From Calliopum simillimum (Eukaryota > Arthropoda > Insecta > Diptera > Lauxaniidae), in the NCBI GenBank assembly GCA_951812925.1, contig OX638369.1, positions 27,360,533-27,424,532 on the forward strand: DNA of 64,000 bases, written 5' to 3'. The translations under genes and the position numbers were made by a program. Position 1 is the first letter of the stretch. The number at the start of each line of letters is the position of its first letter. Shown here in pieces: positions 24,101-37,900 of this stretch. The notes beneath the pieces are model-generated. The model did no database searches and was not told where the DNA came from. It worked only from the letters and a program-made list of their open reading frames with translations.

Positions 24101-27100
24101 CCCAAAAAAAAAAATCACTGAAATCGGGTTAATAGTTCTCGAGTTATTAAGATTTTTAATGTCTCGGACGAAACCGAGGCAATTTTGAAATGAATTTTAC
24201 AGAACTTCACTGGGTAACGTATCTATCTACCCATTAAAAATAAATCATACGGGGATTAAAATTAAGTTTTCTATAAAAGCGATGGTTAATTTTTTTAATA
24301 GTTCAATTACCTATAATACTCCACCATTGAAAACTTTTTGCAATGCGTCCATACGTGGGCAAACAATTTTGATAAAAAACACACACTTTAGATCCACTGT
24401 GATGGCATTCGTATATGTTCACAATGAAATCATAAGCCGGGTATACAATGGGCCCAATCACGGCCTAAGTTATGAAGACAACTTTCGTCTCGCGAACCTA
24501 GACACAAACCATTCTACTCAAAAAATAACAAAATGCCTAAAAAATTGCTCATGGGATTGAAAATAAGTAAAATCGGTAAAAGGACACGACCACCGCCCAT
24601 ACAAAAAAATAATTTAAAACGCGATTCGACGAGCATTATTTGCAAGAACACAGCGATAAATCACTTAAATACTAGAAATAGTAGTTGCAAGCTCTAAGCA
24701 AAAACTAGATGAAATCGAAGAAGAGGGCGTGGTACCTCCCAATTAAGCAAAAGATTTTAAGCGCGATTCTGAAAGCGTTTTTTATATATAATCCAACCAA
24801 ATTTCATTCAGACACTTAAGATAGTAAATGCTCTGAGCAAAAAGTATGCGAACACAGACAACAGGGCGGGACACCACCAATACGACAAAAATTTTCATAA
24901 TGCTGCAGTGTAGTAGCGATAAGCAAAATTAGTCTTGGTCATGAGTCTTGTTCTTGGTAATTTTCGAGACCACAATAATCGTCAAGACCAAAACTGCTTT
25001 TGAGTCTTGGTAATTTATAGTTAATAGATGTTTCACGTCCGTTTCGAGGATAAAACCATCCCTCAATTTGAAATTTGGGATCTTAAAAACCCAACTGCTT
25101 TTAAAAAATAAGGTTTCGAAATTTTGAATGCTCTAGAAATTTTTGAAGACCAAGACCGAGGCCAAGATTTAATGACCAAGATCAAGACCAAGACTCAATA
25201 TCAAGATCAAGATCAAGGTCAAAATCAAGATCAAGATCAAGATCAAGATCAAGACCAAGACCAAGACTAAGACCAAGACTCAACGTCCAAGATCAAGACC
25301 AAGACTGCTATGGTCTTGGTTTGCTTATCACTACAGTGTAGGGTATTTTATTTTTGGCCAGGCCAAATTTACCAGTTTTTTTTTTAGCCGCTTTCATTTC
25401 TTAAAAAGTTTGACATTTAAAACACCATAAGTTTATCTCAAACTCTTTTTTTCTTTCGTGGCAAAGATGCTTATCATGAGACAGCCAGTGGTAGCCAACA
25501 AAAGCCACAAAAGTCTTATGCAAAAATTTTAATGAATTTAACGTACTTTGAATTCCTGACACGCAATGTTCCCAAAAAATAATAAAAATAAAGAAACGGC
25601 GCAATTTCTCAACAAGCAGAGGGGTTGCAATTTATCTTCATCACTGCAGGAAAACTTCAACCGCAAAAGTATGAAACCCAACAGCATTGCAGCCGCCGCC
25701 AACACCACCAAGACTACCACGTGGGTCTGCTTTTTGCAAAGTTATAGTGTTTGTCGCGTTTAGTGGCGTTGTGCCGGAGGAAAAGAAGAATAAGCAGTAA
25801 GCAAAGAAAAAAAATTTAAAAAATTTTGTGAAAATGTGGAAAAATAAAACCAAAATGCGGGCACCACCACAGAAGAAATCCCTCACCATTGAAGACCAAA
25901 CAAAATGGAACATGAAATAGAATTGCCATAATGTGAATTAGTTGAGAGAGAGTAGGGGTGATTGGTTAAGTGCTGTGCTGTGCAGTAAAGAATTTGAGAC
26001 AGCTTGCTGTGATAATACTGGTTCGGTGCAATTTTCAACTTTAGTCTAAAGTGGAAAATCACAAAATCACATCAGGAGGAATAAGTAAAATGAGCACAAC
26101 AAAACAATAACAAAGAAATTACACAACAAAATGAAAAAAAAAAAAAAATCAAAATAAAAGAAAAGAAATCAAAGGAAAACGAACTCAGGAGGTTCAGTTC
26201 ACAGTTCAGAAGCAGAGTGCAGTGCAGAGATTTTAATCGCATGCGAATATATTAGTGTGCTTGAGGGCGTAAATATACCCAATTGGAAACCAGTAAAAAT
26301 GGAAAAAATTATCACTTCATTGCCCATGATGTTACTCAAATGTAACACGATGAAAGCTTCCATTTTGGGTGTAAAATTCAAACCGAATTAGAATGAATAC
26401 AAATCCACACCAAATTTGGTATATGATCTATGCTAAATCTTGGTATACAAACCGTTCAAACTTGCTCGTATAAAATTTATACAAATAAAGTATCAATACA
26501 ATTTACACTATTTTCGTTTAAATTTAATATCACCATACAAAAATCTTTTATACTATTTTTGTATAAATTTTATATAGAAGTTCATATGAAAGTATTTTAA
26601 ACCATTTAATATAAAATTCATATTGTGCTATGTAAACCAATTTCACATAATTTTCGAATAAATATGTCGGAATTAAAAAATGATATTGATACTTACACAG
26701 TATAAATTCCATAATACAAAATTATTTTACAAGCAGTGATGAAGATTTTTTACAATTTTGATTAATATGTTCATTAGACCGGTGCGTTTTGGACGAAAGT
26801 TTGAAATTCGTCGCGCAACCGGCAGAATTGTAAAGTTTAACTATCGACATGAAGAGTGCCGCCACCCTAGCTCTGAGAGATGACGGGAAGAGGTGTCGAT
26901 ATATTTTTGAAGGTTGAAAAAAGTGGATTAAAAATGCATTCTCATAGGTCCGAAGTGAATCAATTCTCAGCTTCGTAGTAGGTCGAAAACTGAAATCAAA
27001 GACATGGATTCTTATGGATTTTTTCCCGTAGAATCGAATGGCATCATTAGTTTTCTGATAAGACGTCCATTTTCGGCGTTAAGTGAACTTTTCAGCTCAA

Positions 27101-28891
27101 AAAAGTCGAAATTTTTCCAAATCCCCTGTTTGACCACTCCACAATTGAACAGAAAAACATGAAATGTATATTTTGTTAGGATTTTTCCAGACGAATCCAG
27201 TGGTACCATTTTTTTTTTGCGCTATGACATTATTTTCATTCATGAAAAACGAATTTTTGATTTTCATTATCAAAAAATATCACGAAATCGGGCGTAAATA
27301 TTTAGTCAACGACGGTTCTCAACGTCCGGAGGGTTTTTTTTTTTCGGTGTCCCCTAGTAAATTTATTTTAGAATATTTTTGGAAATTTTTTTGACCCATT
27401 ATAAACAAGTTTTTGAAAAAAGGGTCAAAAAGACCCTTAAAAACAGGATATAATGGGTTAAGATGTTCACATAACTTAATGTAAAATCAAGCATGGAACA
27501 ATATTATAGAACATCTTTACCCATTATAAACAAGTTTTTGGAAAAAGGGGTCGAAAAGACCCTTAAAAACGCGTTATAATGGGTTAAGATGTTCTAAAAT
27601 ATTGTTCCATGTTTGATTTTACATTAAGTTATGTGAACATCTTTACTCATTATATCGCGTTTTTAAGGGTCTTTTCGGCCCCTTTTTCCAAAAACTTGTT
27701 TATAATGGGTTAAGATGTTCTAAAATATTGTTCCATGCTTGATTTTACATAAAGTTATGTGAACATCTTTACCCATTATATCCTGTTTTTAAGGGTCTTT
27801 TTGACCCCTTTTTCAAAAACTTGTTTATAATGGGTTAAAAAAAATTCCAAAAATATTCTAAAAAAAATTTAATAGGGGCCACCGAAAAAAAAAACCCTCC
27901 GGATGTTGAGAACCGTCGTTGACTAAATATTTACGCCCGAATTCGTGATATTTTTTGATGATGAAAATCAAAAATTCGTTTTTCATGAATGAAAATAATG
28001 TCATAGCGCAAAAAAAATGGTACCACTGGATTCGTCTGGAAAAATCCTAACAAAATATTCATTTCATGTTTTTCTAAGATTTTTTCTGTTCAATTGTGGA
28101 GTGCTCAAACAGGGGATTTGGAAAAATTTCGACTTTTTTGAGCTGAAAAGTTCACTTAACGCCGAAAATGGACGTCTTATCAGAAAACTAATGATGCCAT
28201 TCGATTCTACGGGAAAAAATCCATAAGAATCCATGTCTTGGATTTCAGTTTTCGACCTACTACGAAGCTGAGAATTGATTCACTTCGGACCTATGAGAAT
28301 GCATTTTTAATCCACGTTTTTCAACCTTCAAAAATATATCGACACCCCTTCCCGTCATCTCTCAGAGCTAGGGTGGCGGCAATCTTCATGTCGATAGTTA
28401 AACTTTACAATTCTGCCGGTTGCGCGACAAATTTTAAACTTTCGTCCAAAACGCACCGGTCTAATGTTCATTTAACGTTAGTTTAGCATCAAAATGTATA
28501 CCAAGGTCTTTGACTGAATCGACACGACAGATTTGTTTATCATTTTATTTATAATTATACTCTACATTATTATTTTTTCTAGAAAAAGTCATTGTTTGGC
28601 ATTTATCAGAATTGAGATGTAAGCTATTTTTACAATACCAAATTTCAAAAGATTTCATGTGTTTATTCATTTTTAGAGCAATAAATTTGATAAATTACAT
28701 AAAAAATTTTCAATTACATATTTGCTTGAAGCATAAATGTACATTTTGTTATTATACCCTACACCCAGAGTATATTCACTTTGTCATTCCGTTTGTAACG
28801 CAGAGAAGGAGGCGTGGCAGATATGGAAAAGTATATATATTCTTGATCAGCGTCACCTCCTGAGTCGATATAGCCATGTCCGTCTGTCTGT

Positions 28892-28930
<39 letters not shown>

Positions 28931-31900
28931 TGGAAATACATTTTTTGGGAAAACTAAGCAAGATAATTCAATGAAATTTGGAACACTGCCTCCGACATCA
29001 AAGTTAGCTCGGGGGATTGAAAATGAGCAAAATCGGTCAACGGACACGCCTACCGCCCATACAAAAAATATCTTCAAAATGCAAATTTTGGAGTATTTTT
29101 CACAACAATGCAACCAAAATACACATAAATACTACGAAATGTCAGCGCAAGCTCTGAGCAAAAACTGGTCGAATTCGGACAAGAGGGCGTGGCACCTCTC
29201 ATATAAGCAAAAGCTTCAAAACGGTGTACTGAAAGCGTTTTTAGAGATAAACGAACTCGATTTGACTCAGACACTAAAAACTATGAATACAAGCTTCAAG
29301 CAAAAACTGGATAAAATCGGACAAGAGGGCGTGGCTCCTCCCATATAAGCAAAAGCTTCAAAACGCTATTCTGAAAACATTTTTTCAGATAATCCAACCA
29401 AATTTCACTCAAATACTAAGAACTATAAAAGCAAACTCTGAAAAAAACCTGGTTGAATTCGGAGGGCGTGGCACCTCCCATATTAGCAAAATTTTCAAAA
29501 TACTGCTATGTAGGGTATTTAATGTTTCTCTAACATCGTTTTGTAATGAGAAAATTGTTTAAGTTCATCATACATAAATTTTAGTAATAGAAACAATTTC
29601 TAACGAATTATATATAGATTCCATACTTCTAAAAACTGAAGTGAAAATTTTACTTTATGTATTTAAGTGAAGGTACATTTTTAACAATTTGAAACTTTTA
29701 AAATTGTACTACTAATTGTACCCGTTAAAAACCGTAAAAAAGTTATATGCATAATTTATACATAATTCAATATTATAAAGTTTTCTTGAATATGTTTTTA
29801 ACCTGTTCTGGTAAAACCAATGATTTTATTATTCAATCTAAATTGGTAACCCTCATCGTATATATTGTGTTGTGTGACTTCCATCGTTTCGCTTAAAGCT
29901 ATTTTCCAATTTTCTGCACCTTTCATATCCATGGCGTCACTTTTTGGTTGCATATTTTTTCTTAGGACTGGAATCTATATATTAATACGCAAGACAAAAA
30001 TTTGTCTTACCTTATTTACTATGTTAGAAATGGAGCACGGCTTTGAATTATACACCATGAGAAAGGTATTTGTTTGTAAATGTGCACAAAGTTAAAATCA
30101 TTTTAATATTTTGCCATTAAGCCAGGCAAAGTTAAATGCAAATTTTTCAATATTAACAACGACAAAATACGCGGTCACATAGAGCTTAAAAGAGGATACA
30201 GCACAAAGAGAAAGACTAAAAGCTGACTGAGACTGACTTCATGTTTTTTTGTTTTATTTTCGTTTCACATTTGTCATTGTACCAGGGATGATAAATGAGC
30301 TTTTCTATTTTGTGCCGAATAGCAAAAAAAAAGTACTAAAACTGTCCAAAAAGTACCAAAATTATTTGATACATTTGTGGGCAAATTTTGACTGTTGGGC
30401 GATTATAATCTTAATAAAATAAAGTGGGTTTAAAAAAGTTTTTTTTTTCGCAAATATCCCACTATCGCTGACAGTTTGGTCGGGGGTCGAAATTATATTG
30501 GTAACACTTTTTTATACCACACAGTCTTTTTATTTTACTCATAATAAGTACCTTTGCTTCATTTTCTAACACTAAGTTCCTTTCAAGTTTTTATTTTTAA
30601 CAATTTTCACTCCGAACTACTACGCAAAATGATTTTTCCACAAATACTTAATTTTGTGGGTATTCGCCGACGGGACGTTTTGTCAAAAGTTTTTATACAA
30701 TTTTGGTATAAAATTTATAGTTCAAAACAATTTTGGTTTAGAAACTAAACGTTTTTGGTTTAGAAGCTAAACGTTTTTGGTTTAGAATAAATTTATAGAA
30801 AAAAATTGTATAAATTATATAAAAAAAATGGAATACATAAGTTTGTAAAATCAAATAGCATAAATAAGTTTATACTTTATCCCTAAACTTTTTGCCGTGA
30901 AGCATGATGAAACTTCCAATTTCCAAACGGCTATTCTTTACAACTTTTAAGTGTAATTATGGTGTTAAACTTAAATAATTTCAGTATAATGATTAAATAA
31001 GCTCTAAAGCATTAAGTTTTAGTTTGCGTTTGCTTCAAATGCAATTATAAGAGAAGAAGACTCCTTAACAATATACATCAGTGAAGTTCAGGAGATTTAG
31101 ATGTTTCAGAGGTTTTGTTACTCTAAAGGTCAACCATTCCTTAGTCTATTAACAAAAAAGTTATATTTAATATTATGACACTTTTCTTATAATTCACTAC
31201 TGGGGCAATCACTAAGAAGTAACTGCGTGTGTAGCTGTGTATGAGTGTGGGGGTAGTTTTGCGCGCTACTTAGTTCACTAGTTCAGCACAGAGTTCAGTA
31301 CTTTGCTTTAGTTTGAGTTTGGTTTGGTTCAATTTACTGTACCGTATGCTAAGCGCAGTGTTTGCTTATGAATATGAATCACATCCGGTGACGACGATGA
31401 TAATGATAACTTTGTAATGATGACGACTTTGTTGGTCTTAAGCGCTCACTTTTATGTTGTTGCTTATTGTCACTGAATTTTTATTAAGCTGTTTATATAG
31501 TCATCATATGTATTAATTTTGGGGAGGATAAAAATTTGTTATTATCAATTGTTTTTGTTGCGAAATTTTCTCAATGATAATTTTACAAATTATGTCATTT
31601 GGCAGCACAGCACAGCGAGGAGTTTAGCGTAAAAAGTTTGAAAATAAAAAAAAATTTCAAAATTTTTCTTTAATTTACTTTTTATTACTGCGCAAAGTTA
31701 TGCGCTTTTATTATGTAATAATATTCCAAGAGAATTTACACAAATGCACGCAGCTAATGAACATGGAAAATTTATGCCTCCGTTCGTTCGTTTGAAGACA
31801 AATAGATTTTATGTTGCAAATCACATACAACATTTTGAGTTAATTGTTCTTTGTTGTGGCACTTATTTATTTGATATGCAGTAATTGCAAAAAATTTCGT

Positions 31901-34900
31901 TTAAAGTTCATTATTAGGATCATTTGTGTGGGTGACCGATTTTAGTTTATGACTTTGGAGGTAATAAAGGAGACGACTGTAAGAAAATTGTCAAAATTTT
32001 ATAGTTACTCGTAATGGTAAAATGATTCGAAAACATGTGGTATGAAAAATATTTACCAAGAAGCTCTGAAATAAACAAAGTATGTTTTTTTATATAAAAA
32101 ATGTTTTCCAAAATAATTATAGTTTTAGAAACTTTTTACCTCCAAAGAGACAATCATTATTTAGATGCAATGATTGATGTGATTAGTTGCAGTAATCACT
32201 CATAAATCAGACTTAATTTTGCTCAACAACAGCAAGAAGAACTTTATTCTCCAAGAAATAGTAAATATCACTCATACGTCATGGATATCAACTATCACAT
32301 AATTTTCAAATTAAAAGTTTTCTCGAATTTTGTGGTTATTTTAGGGCGGCCAAGAGTTAAATTTAAGATAATTAAGATGTTTTTAGTAATAAATAAAAAT
32401 AACTACAGAATAACATTCTAAGTTGCATCGGAACTGAGAAAAATGTAGTTTTTTATATGCTAAGTATATGTTACTAAAATTTTGGCCTTAATTTATATAT
32501 TTTAAATATGTAAGTCCAGTTCACTAAATTGGTATTTTGTTTAATTATTCTCTATAAAAAAAAAATTATTATCGAATCAAAGCTGTGAACTCTTTTCTAT
32601 GTTTTGACAAAAGTTTGTATTGTATATTAAGTAAGCCAGCAAAATATATATTTTCTTTAATTTCTCTAAGAATTTTTTAATTCTTTAATATACAGTTTTT
32701 ATCATGCTTTCATCAACATTACTTCAAGACCTTTGTGAAAAATTCCCAAATGGTAACAATTGTTGACATTGTCATCATTTAAACCTTACATTACCATGTG
32801 ATACACCACATAACAGACAAAACATAGAGGAGTTTAGAGTGTCTGCTATGCAACATTTTGATTGTAAATCGTCGCTCATTATGTATCATCGTCTTCGTCG
32901 GCATGGATAGACTTTTAGTAAAACTATTTACAACCATTTACGTCACCTTTCTTTTTTTTCTACTTCTTTTTTCTTTTTCGTCTTTCACTACCATTTCCAT
33001 TTACTATTTTCTAGTTTATTTATTTTTTTTTTGTAGCACTACCTTCACGTGTGTTTATGCTGCTGTGATTCCTAAAGCCGCCAACAAAAGTCGTTAGCCT
33101 CCAACTAAATCGCATTAGCCCAAATCTCTTAGTTACATTGTAGTTGTTGTTGCATTCATTCAATTCCTTTACTCATATACACTAAGAAAATAGGCTTTTT
33201 TTTGCACAAAAGTTGTAATAGAGCAGAAAAGGCGCTAGAGTGCGTTGTAGTCGTTTTCTCTGAAAAGGTATTTAATTTAATGTCTAATGGCTTTATGACG
33301 CCATGCCATTGTCATTGTGCCGTTGAAATCTTAAATCATTTTTCCACCAACAATTTGTTGACGTATTTTGTTGTGCAAAAAGTGTTTGTTTTTATTTTTA
33401 TTTTTTTTTTTTTTTTTGTGTGATTAAGTGATGATTTGATGATTTGTTTGTGCTTCGCGTAAGTTTTGCGGAAGATTTCGTTTTGGTTTTATTTGTTTTT
33501 TGATAATAAAAGATAAATGTACTGATTTTTATCATTTGCAATAAGCAAATTATCTGCATTTTTCAAGTAGTAAATTATGTCTTAAGATAGGGTAGTTACT
33601 ATTATCGGCCATAAATGAGACTTTACATTATTTTTAAGGGCTAGCAAATGATTAAATGACAAATGAAACTCGCTATTAAGTTGCGATTAATATGAAAATT
33701 ATAAATAATTTGGCAAAATGGTATCAGGATTTTTTTTTTTTTGTATGGAATTTTTTTAAAATTTTGCAATAAAAAAAAAGATTAAAAAATTAAAAAATTA
33801 AAAAAAAAAAAAAAAAAAATTAAAAAAAATTTGGGGAGAGTCACCGGGTATGGGACAGGTTTTGTTTTTGAGCCATATCTTGTTACTGGTTAAACCGATT
33901 CGGGTGTTTTATAAATCATTCGAAAGGTAAGAAACATGCCGAACATTTAACCATAGGACGGATGATTATTTCATCACCCGCAAAAGTTATGGCCAATTTT
34001 CAAAAAGCATGTTTTTCGCTCCTTAAAAATTTGTGTCCGGGTAATGGACACCTAGAAAAATGCAATAAAAATTAACAGCTCAAAAATCTTATCAGAACTC
34101 TTCTATGTGAAAAAAAGAGGCGCTGAGCAAAAAGCGGCACACCAAAATTACAAAATTTTTAAGGAGCACAGAAAAAAACATTAAGCCTTGCATACAATAT
34201 TACAGCTAAGGAAATTTTAATTATCACTCATACGACCTTGGTGAAATATTATTTAATCTCGTGCTCAAGTCTTTATTTTTAAGCGGCCATTAGTCATACC
34301 AGATATTTCTGTAAAAAACACACAAATAAACAAAACTTTAAGAGAATGCCCGTCCTTGGATATATCGGAATTAAAAAAAAATAACAATAAAGTGGTAGTG
34401 CTTAAAAGTTTAAATGATGAGTAATTGCGATATATACTAAGGCGCATCGGAGCTGAATAATATCAATTATAAGAAAAGCTAAATGTTACTCATACAGCGT
34501 TACTGAAAATGATTATTTGTATTTTGAATTTAGATACGAAAATCGCATTGCATTAATTCTTTTAAAGGTTCACAACAGTTTCTGAGAAACTGGACCATGA
34601 AACTGGAAACTAGAAATGAATCTACACAAAACCACAGTGCAAAAACCTAATAGAAATTAATTTAAAAATTTTATAAATTTTTTAAATAAGAATTTCCCAT
34701 TAACCAATGAATGTATAAAATTGGATATGTACAAGATAATAATTTCCAAATCATTACAATTTCATCATTCTCCCCAGCTGCTATTGTTATTAAGATTTTC
34801 TGTGAATTCTTTCAAATTATAAAAATTAAATTTTTTTTCCCAAAAGAAATAGAACGTGACTGCAACAGCAAAGCGATGGATTGCTTTTAAGCCAAGAATT

Positions 34901-37900
34901 TCTATCAAGAGTGTGGTTGCTGTGCGTAGCCAACATTCTAGCTGAATAAAAGCAAAATACACTCACACACAAAATTGTTAAGACTCACCACAAATTGATG
35001 AATCACTTCAACGCAGTAATTTTATTGGACCGACCATGTTTTCGATGCATAAAGAGAGAGGGGGGAAAACCGAAAAGGTAGAAATTAACCATGGGAAATT
35101 TTCTTTTACTTTTGGGAAAATTTGAGCTAACAAATTAATAGAAAAATTTGTCAACTTCAAAGTTGATGATTATGGTAGTTTTACGAATAAAATGAAATGA
35201 CTTGTAATATTTACTTCTCCTTCACGAGTAAATGTTTACTTTAATCGGTGAGTGAGTGATTCGTTTGAATTAAATGTCACTTTAATTTATGCAGCTATGT
35301 GTGGTTGTCTAGTTGGACTGCACAAGTAAAGCTATAAAGACATTTTTTCTTACTCTCTAATATGAGACAGAGGCGTGACAAATTTAATGTGATCATTTTG
35401 AATTGGGTCTATTAATTTATGCCAGCATAACTTAAATGCTTTAAGTATGAATGTAATGTCAATTTATATGCGCGATGCTTGACAATATTTTGGATAATCT
35501 TTTGAAATTTGTCTCAAGATTTATTTCAAGCACTATGGGCAATTAAGGTTAAGAGCCGTTGATATATAATTTAGTTAACGTTCGGCAAACAAGATATTGA
35601 TCACGTTAGAGTTTTGTATGTATGCCTTAATGAAATATCACTCATACGACCTGTGTAACATAAAAAGAATAATGAACCGATTTTATGCCTATATTAAGGC
35701 GGCCATTAATAAAAACTTAAATTATTGCAAAACTAAGAAAACTAGAAGATATGGCTTGGACGCGGACATGCTAACTTACATCGGAGCTAAAAAACAAAGC
35801 ATAAACTGTGAATTCAAACCAAAAGTAATAATTTTTAGTACTTTTCTTGACAAAATACACGTCACTTTCTACTGCTATTATCGAAGTGGAGGCGTTTTAA
35901 CATAATCAAAAGTCACATGTTGCAGCACAGGCTTCCTGTTGGAGACAAGAGTCAATAACAGTAGCGCCAGTTACGACAACACAGCAATAACAAGAACATA
36001 CACAACTGTCAGTACTTGCAACTGTGCAACTTTCATGTACAATATGTTGTCGTACGTTTTGCCAAATGCTTTATTTATTTATTTATGTTGTTGCCACTGC
36101 AAACACCTACAAACATAAGAGGCAAAGAAAAAAAACGGCATGTCAACAGCAAAAAACAAAAATTGCAACAGCAACAAGATAAAAAAAAGAAAAAACTTTA
36201 AAAATGAACGATGACAGCATGCGCCGGCGTTAATGGTTTCTAATGATGTCAACATTGAAATGAAAAAACTTTTTTTTTGCTCACTGTTTGTTGGATGGCA
36301 ACAAAACATGTTGCCATGAGCAACATGAGGCAGCAAGCAACAGCAGCAACATGTCATGCATATAAAATTTAAATTCAACGAAGGCTCAGGGGATCAGGCT
36401 CAAAGTTCGTTTTGTGTAGCGTAAAATAATATAAAAATAAGAAAAACAAAAGAAAAGAGTGTAAGAGTAAACGAAGCTAAACAATTTAATTGAGAAATTT
36501 TTAAAACGTATACTTTGTTTTGGTTTGGCTATGGCTTGGTGGTAATGAAGCGTTGTACACCACAACCAGCCAACCAGTCATGCAGTCAGTCAGTCATTTA
36601 TTCATTCAGTCCAACCATCCTTTGACTGTTGGCAACAGGACAACATTAATGACTTTGAAAATTCGCTTAAAGCGTCTGTAGTTGTTTTGTTTTTTTTTTT
36701 TTTTTTTTTTTTTTTAGCTCTTTTTTAGGTAATTTATTTATTTTTCTTTCTTTTTAAGTTGCATGCGAAAAAACTTTTTCCTACCACAGACACGTCGTCT
36801 TATGACTCATCCACGCGAGTCTTTTTTAATTTGTTAATCGTTGTTGTCGGTGCAATATTGTGCCATCCTTCTTTTGATAAATTATTTTTTACACGGAAAA
36901 TTGTTCAGATTTGAAATTCTTATACATTTAGCGGATGGAGCTATTAAAGGTATTGCGGTTTTGGAGTCTAAAAAAAAGCGAGACCGAAATCTAGTTCATC
37001 CTGGGTCATAGTACAGGAGCAATGGAGCTTTTTTAAAATGAAATACCATTTTGAAGATTCCAAAAATAAGCAGATCGGGGAGGACTGAATGGAGCTTTTC
37101 AAAATCAAAAACCATTTTAAAGAACAAAGAAGCCATGTAAGCATAAGCCGATACTGACAACAGAAGTACGTATCATATCACTTCAAAGCAGTGATATGTC
37201 ATAATCTGATACTGGAGAATTCAACAGAATTCATACAGAGTACATAATTTATTTCTGTAAATGTTTACAAATTCTTAAAAAATTTTTTTCGCAGTGCCGC
37301 TGACTGCCAATTTAAAATTCATTACAAGTCACAGCAATTTTTGTCTGCTGCTGCTGCAGTCTCGCTGCTTCCTTTCGGCTTTTACTGATTGTTGTTGTTG
37401 TAATTGTTTTTTATTGTTTACTCGTACACATCAATTGTTCTCGTAGTTGTTGTCGAGTATGTTGTATTTTACATTTTTGTCGCAAGCCATGCAAATTGCA
37501 CCACAAATATAAATTTGCACTGACTTAAGTGATGCATTCATACTTATGTACATGTCAGTACTGGATTTAAAGGGATAAGGGGTGGTGGGATGGTACAAAA
37601 TTTGTAAAAGGCCAAAAACAAAACAGAGATATATGTAGTTTTTGCAATGGACGTCTCACTTCTACTCGCACTCTTTGTTGTTGTGATAAAGTTGCAGCCC
37701 AGGCAGCGTAATGGACGCGCCACTTTGACTAGACTCAGAGACAGCAACATTTTTTTCTCAATCAAACCAGAAAAGTTTTCCAGCAACACACAAATTTGGT
37801 TACTTTTTTCTTAATTGCTGTGACATTTTGTGACATGGGAGTTGAAAGTTTTGTGCCAAAATATTGTATGTTGCTAACACTGAGTTTCAAATAAATATTT

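Larger units (their letters stand above)
24540..25376 (+). mobile_element. Mini-me/Helentron-like element, copy C (5'-truncated, split)
   Basis: It starts at GCTCATGGGATTGAAAATAA, equivalent to position 29008 of copy B. It has two degenerate GGGCGTGG...CTCCC subrepeats and ends GTGTAGGGTATTTTATTTTTGG with the GGCCAGGCC stem-loop. A 420 bp hAT-like element sits in its 3' end. It has lost the core and microsatellite. Confidence 0.7.

Noticed and set aside
25566..25763. 65-codon frame [13 protein letters not shown]... in Star intron 1
   Set aside because: No family resemblance, overlapping equally open minus-strand frames, and no splice context.
28737..29348. 203-codon plus-strand frame
   Set aside because: It coincides with the Helentron-like element, runs through the (TGGC)n microsatellite and is mirrored by frames on the other strand.
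29798..29980. Alternative terminal exon of Star using the AG at about 29981
   Set aside because: Joining it in phase with Star exon 1 gives only a dozen unrelated residues before a stop, and the AG lies in repeat H.
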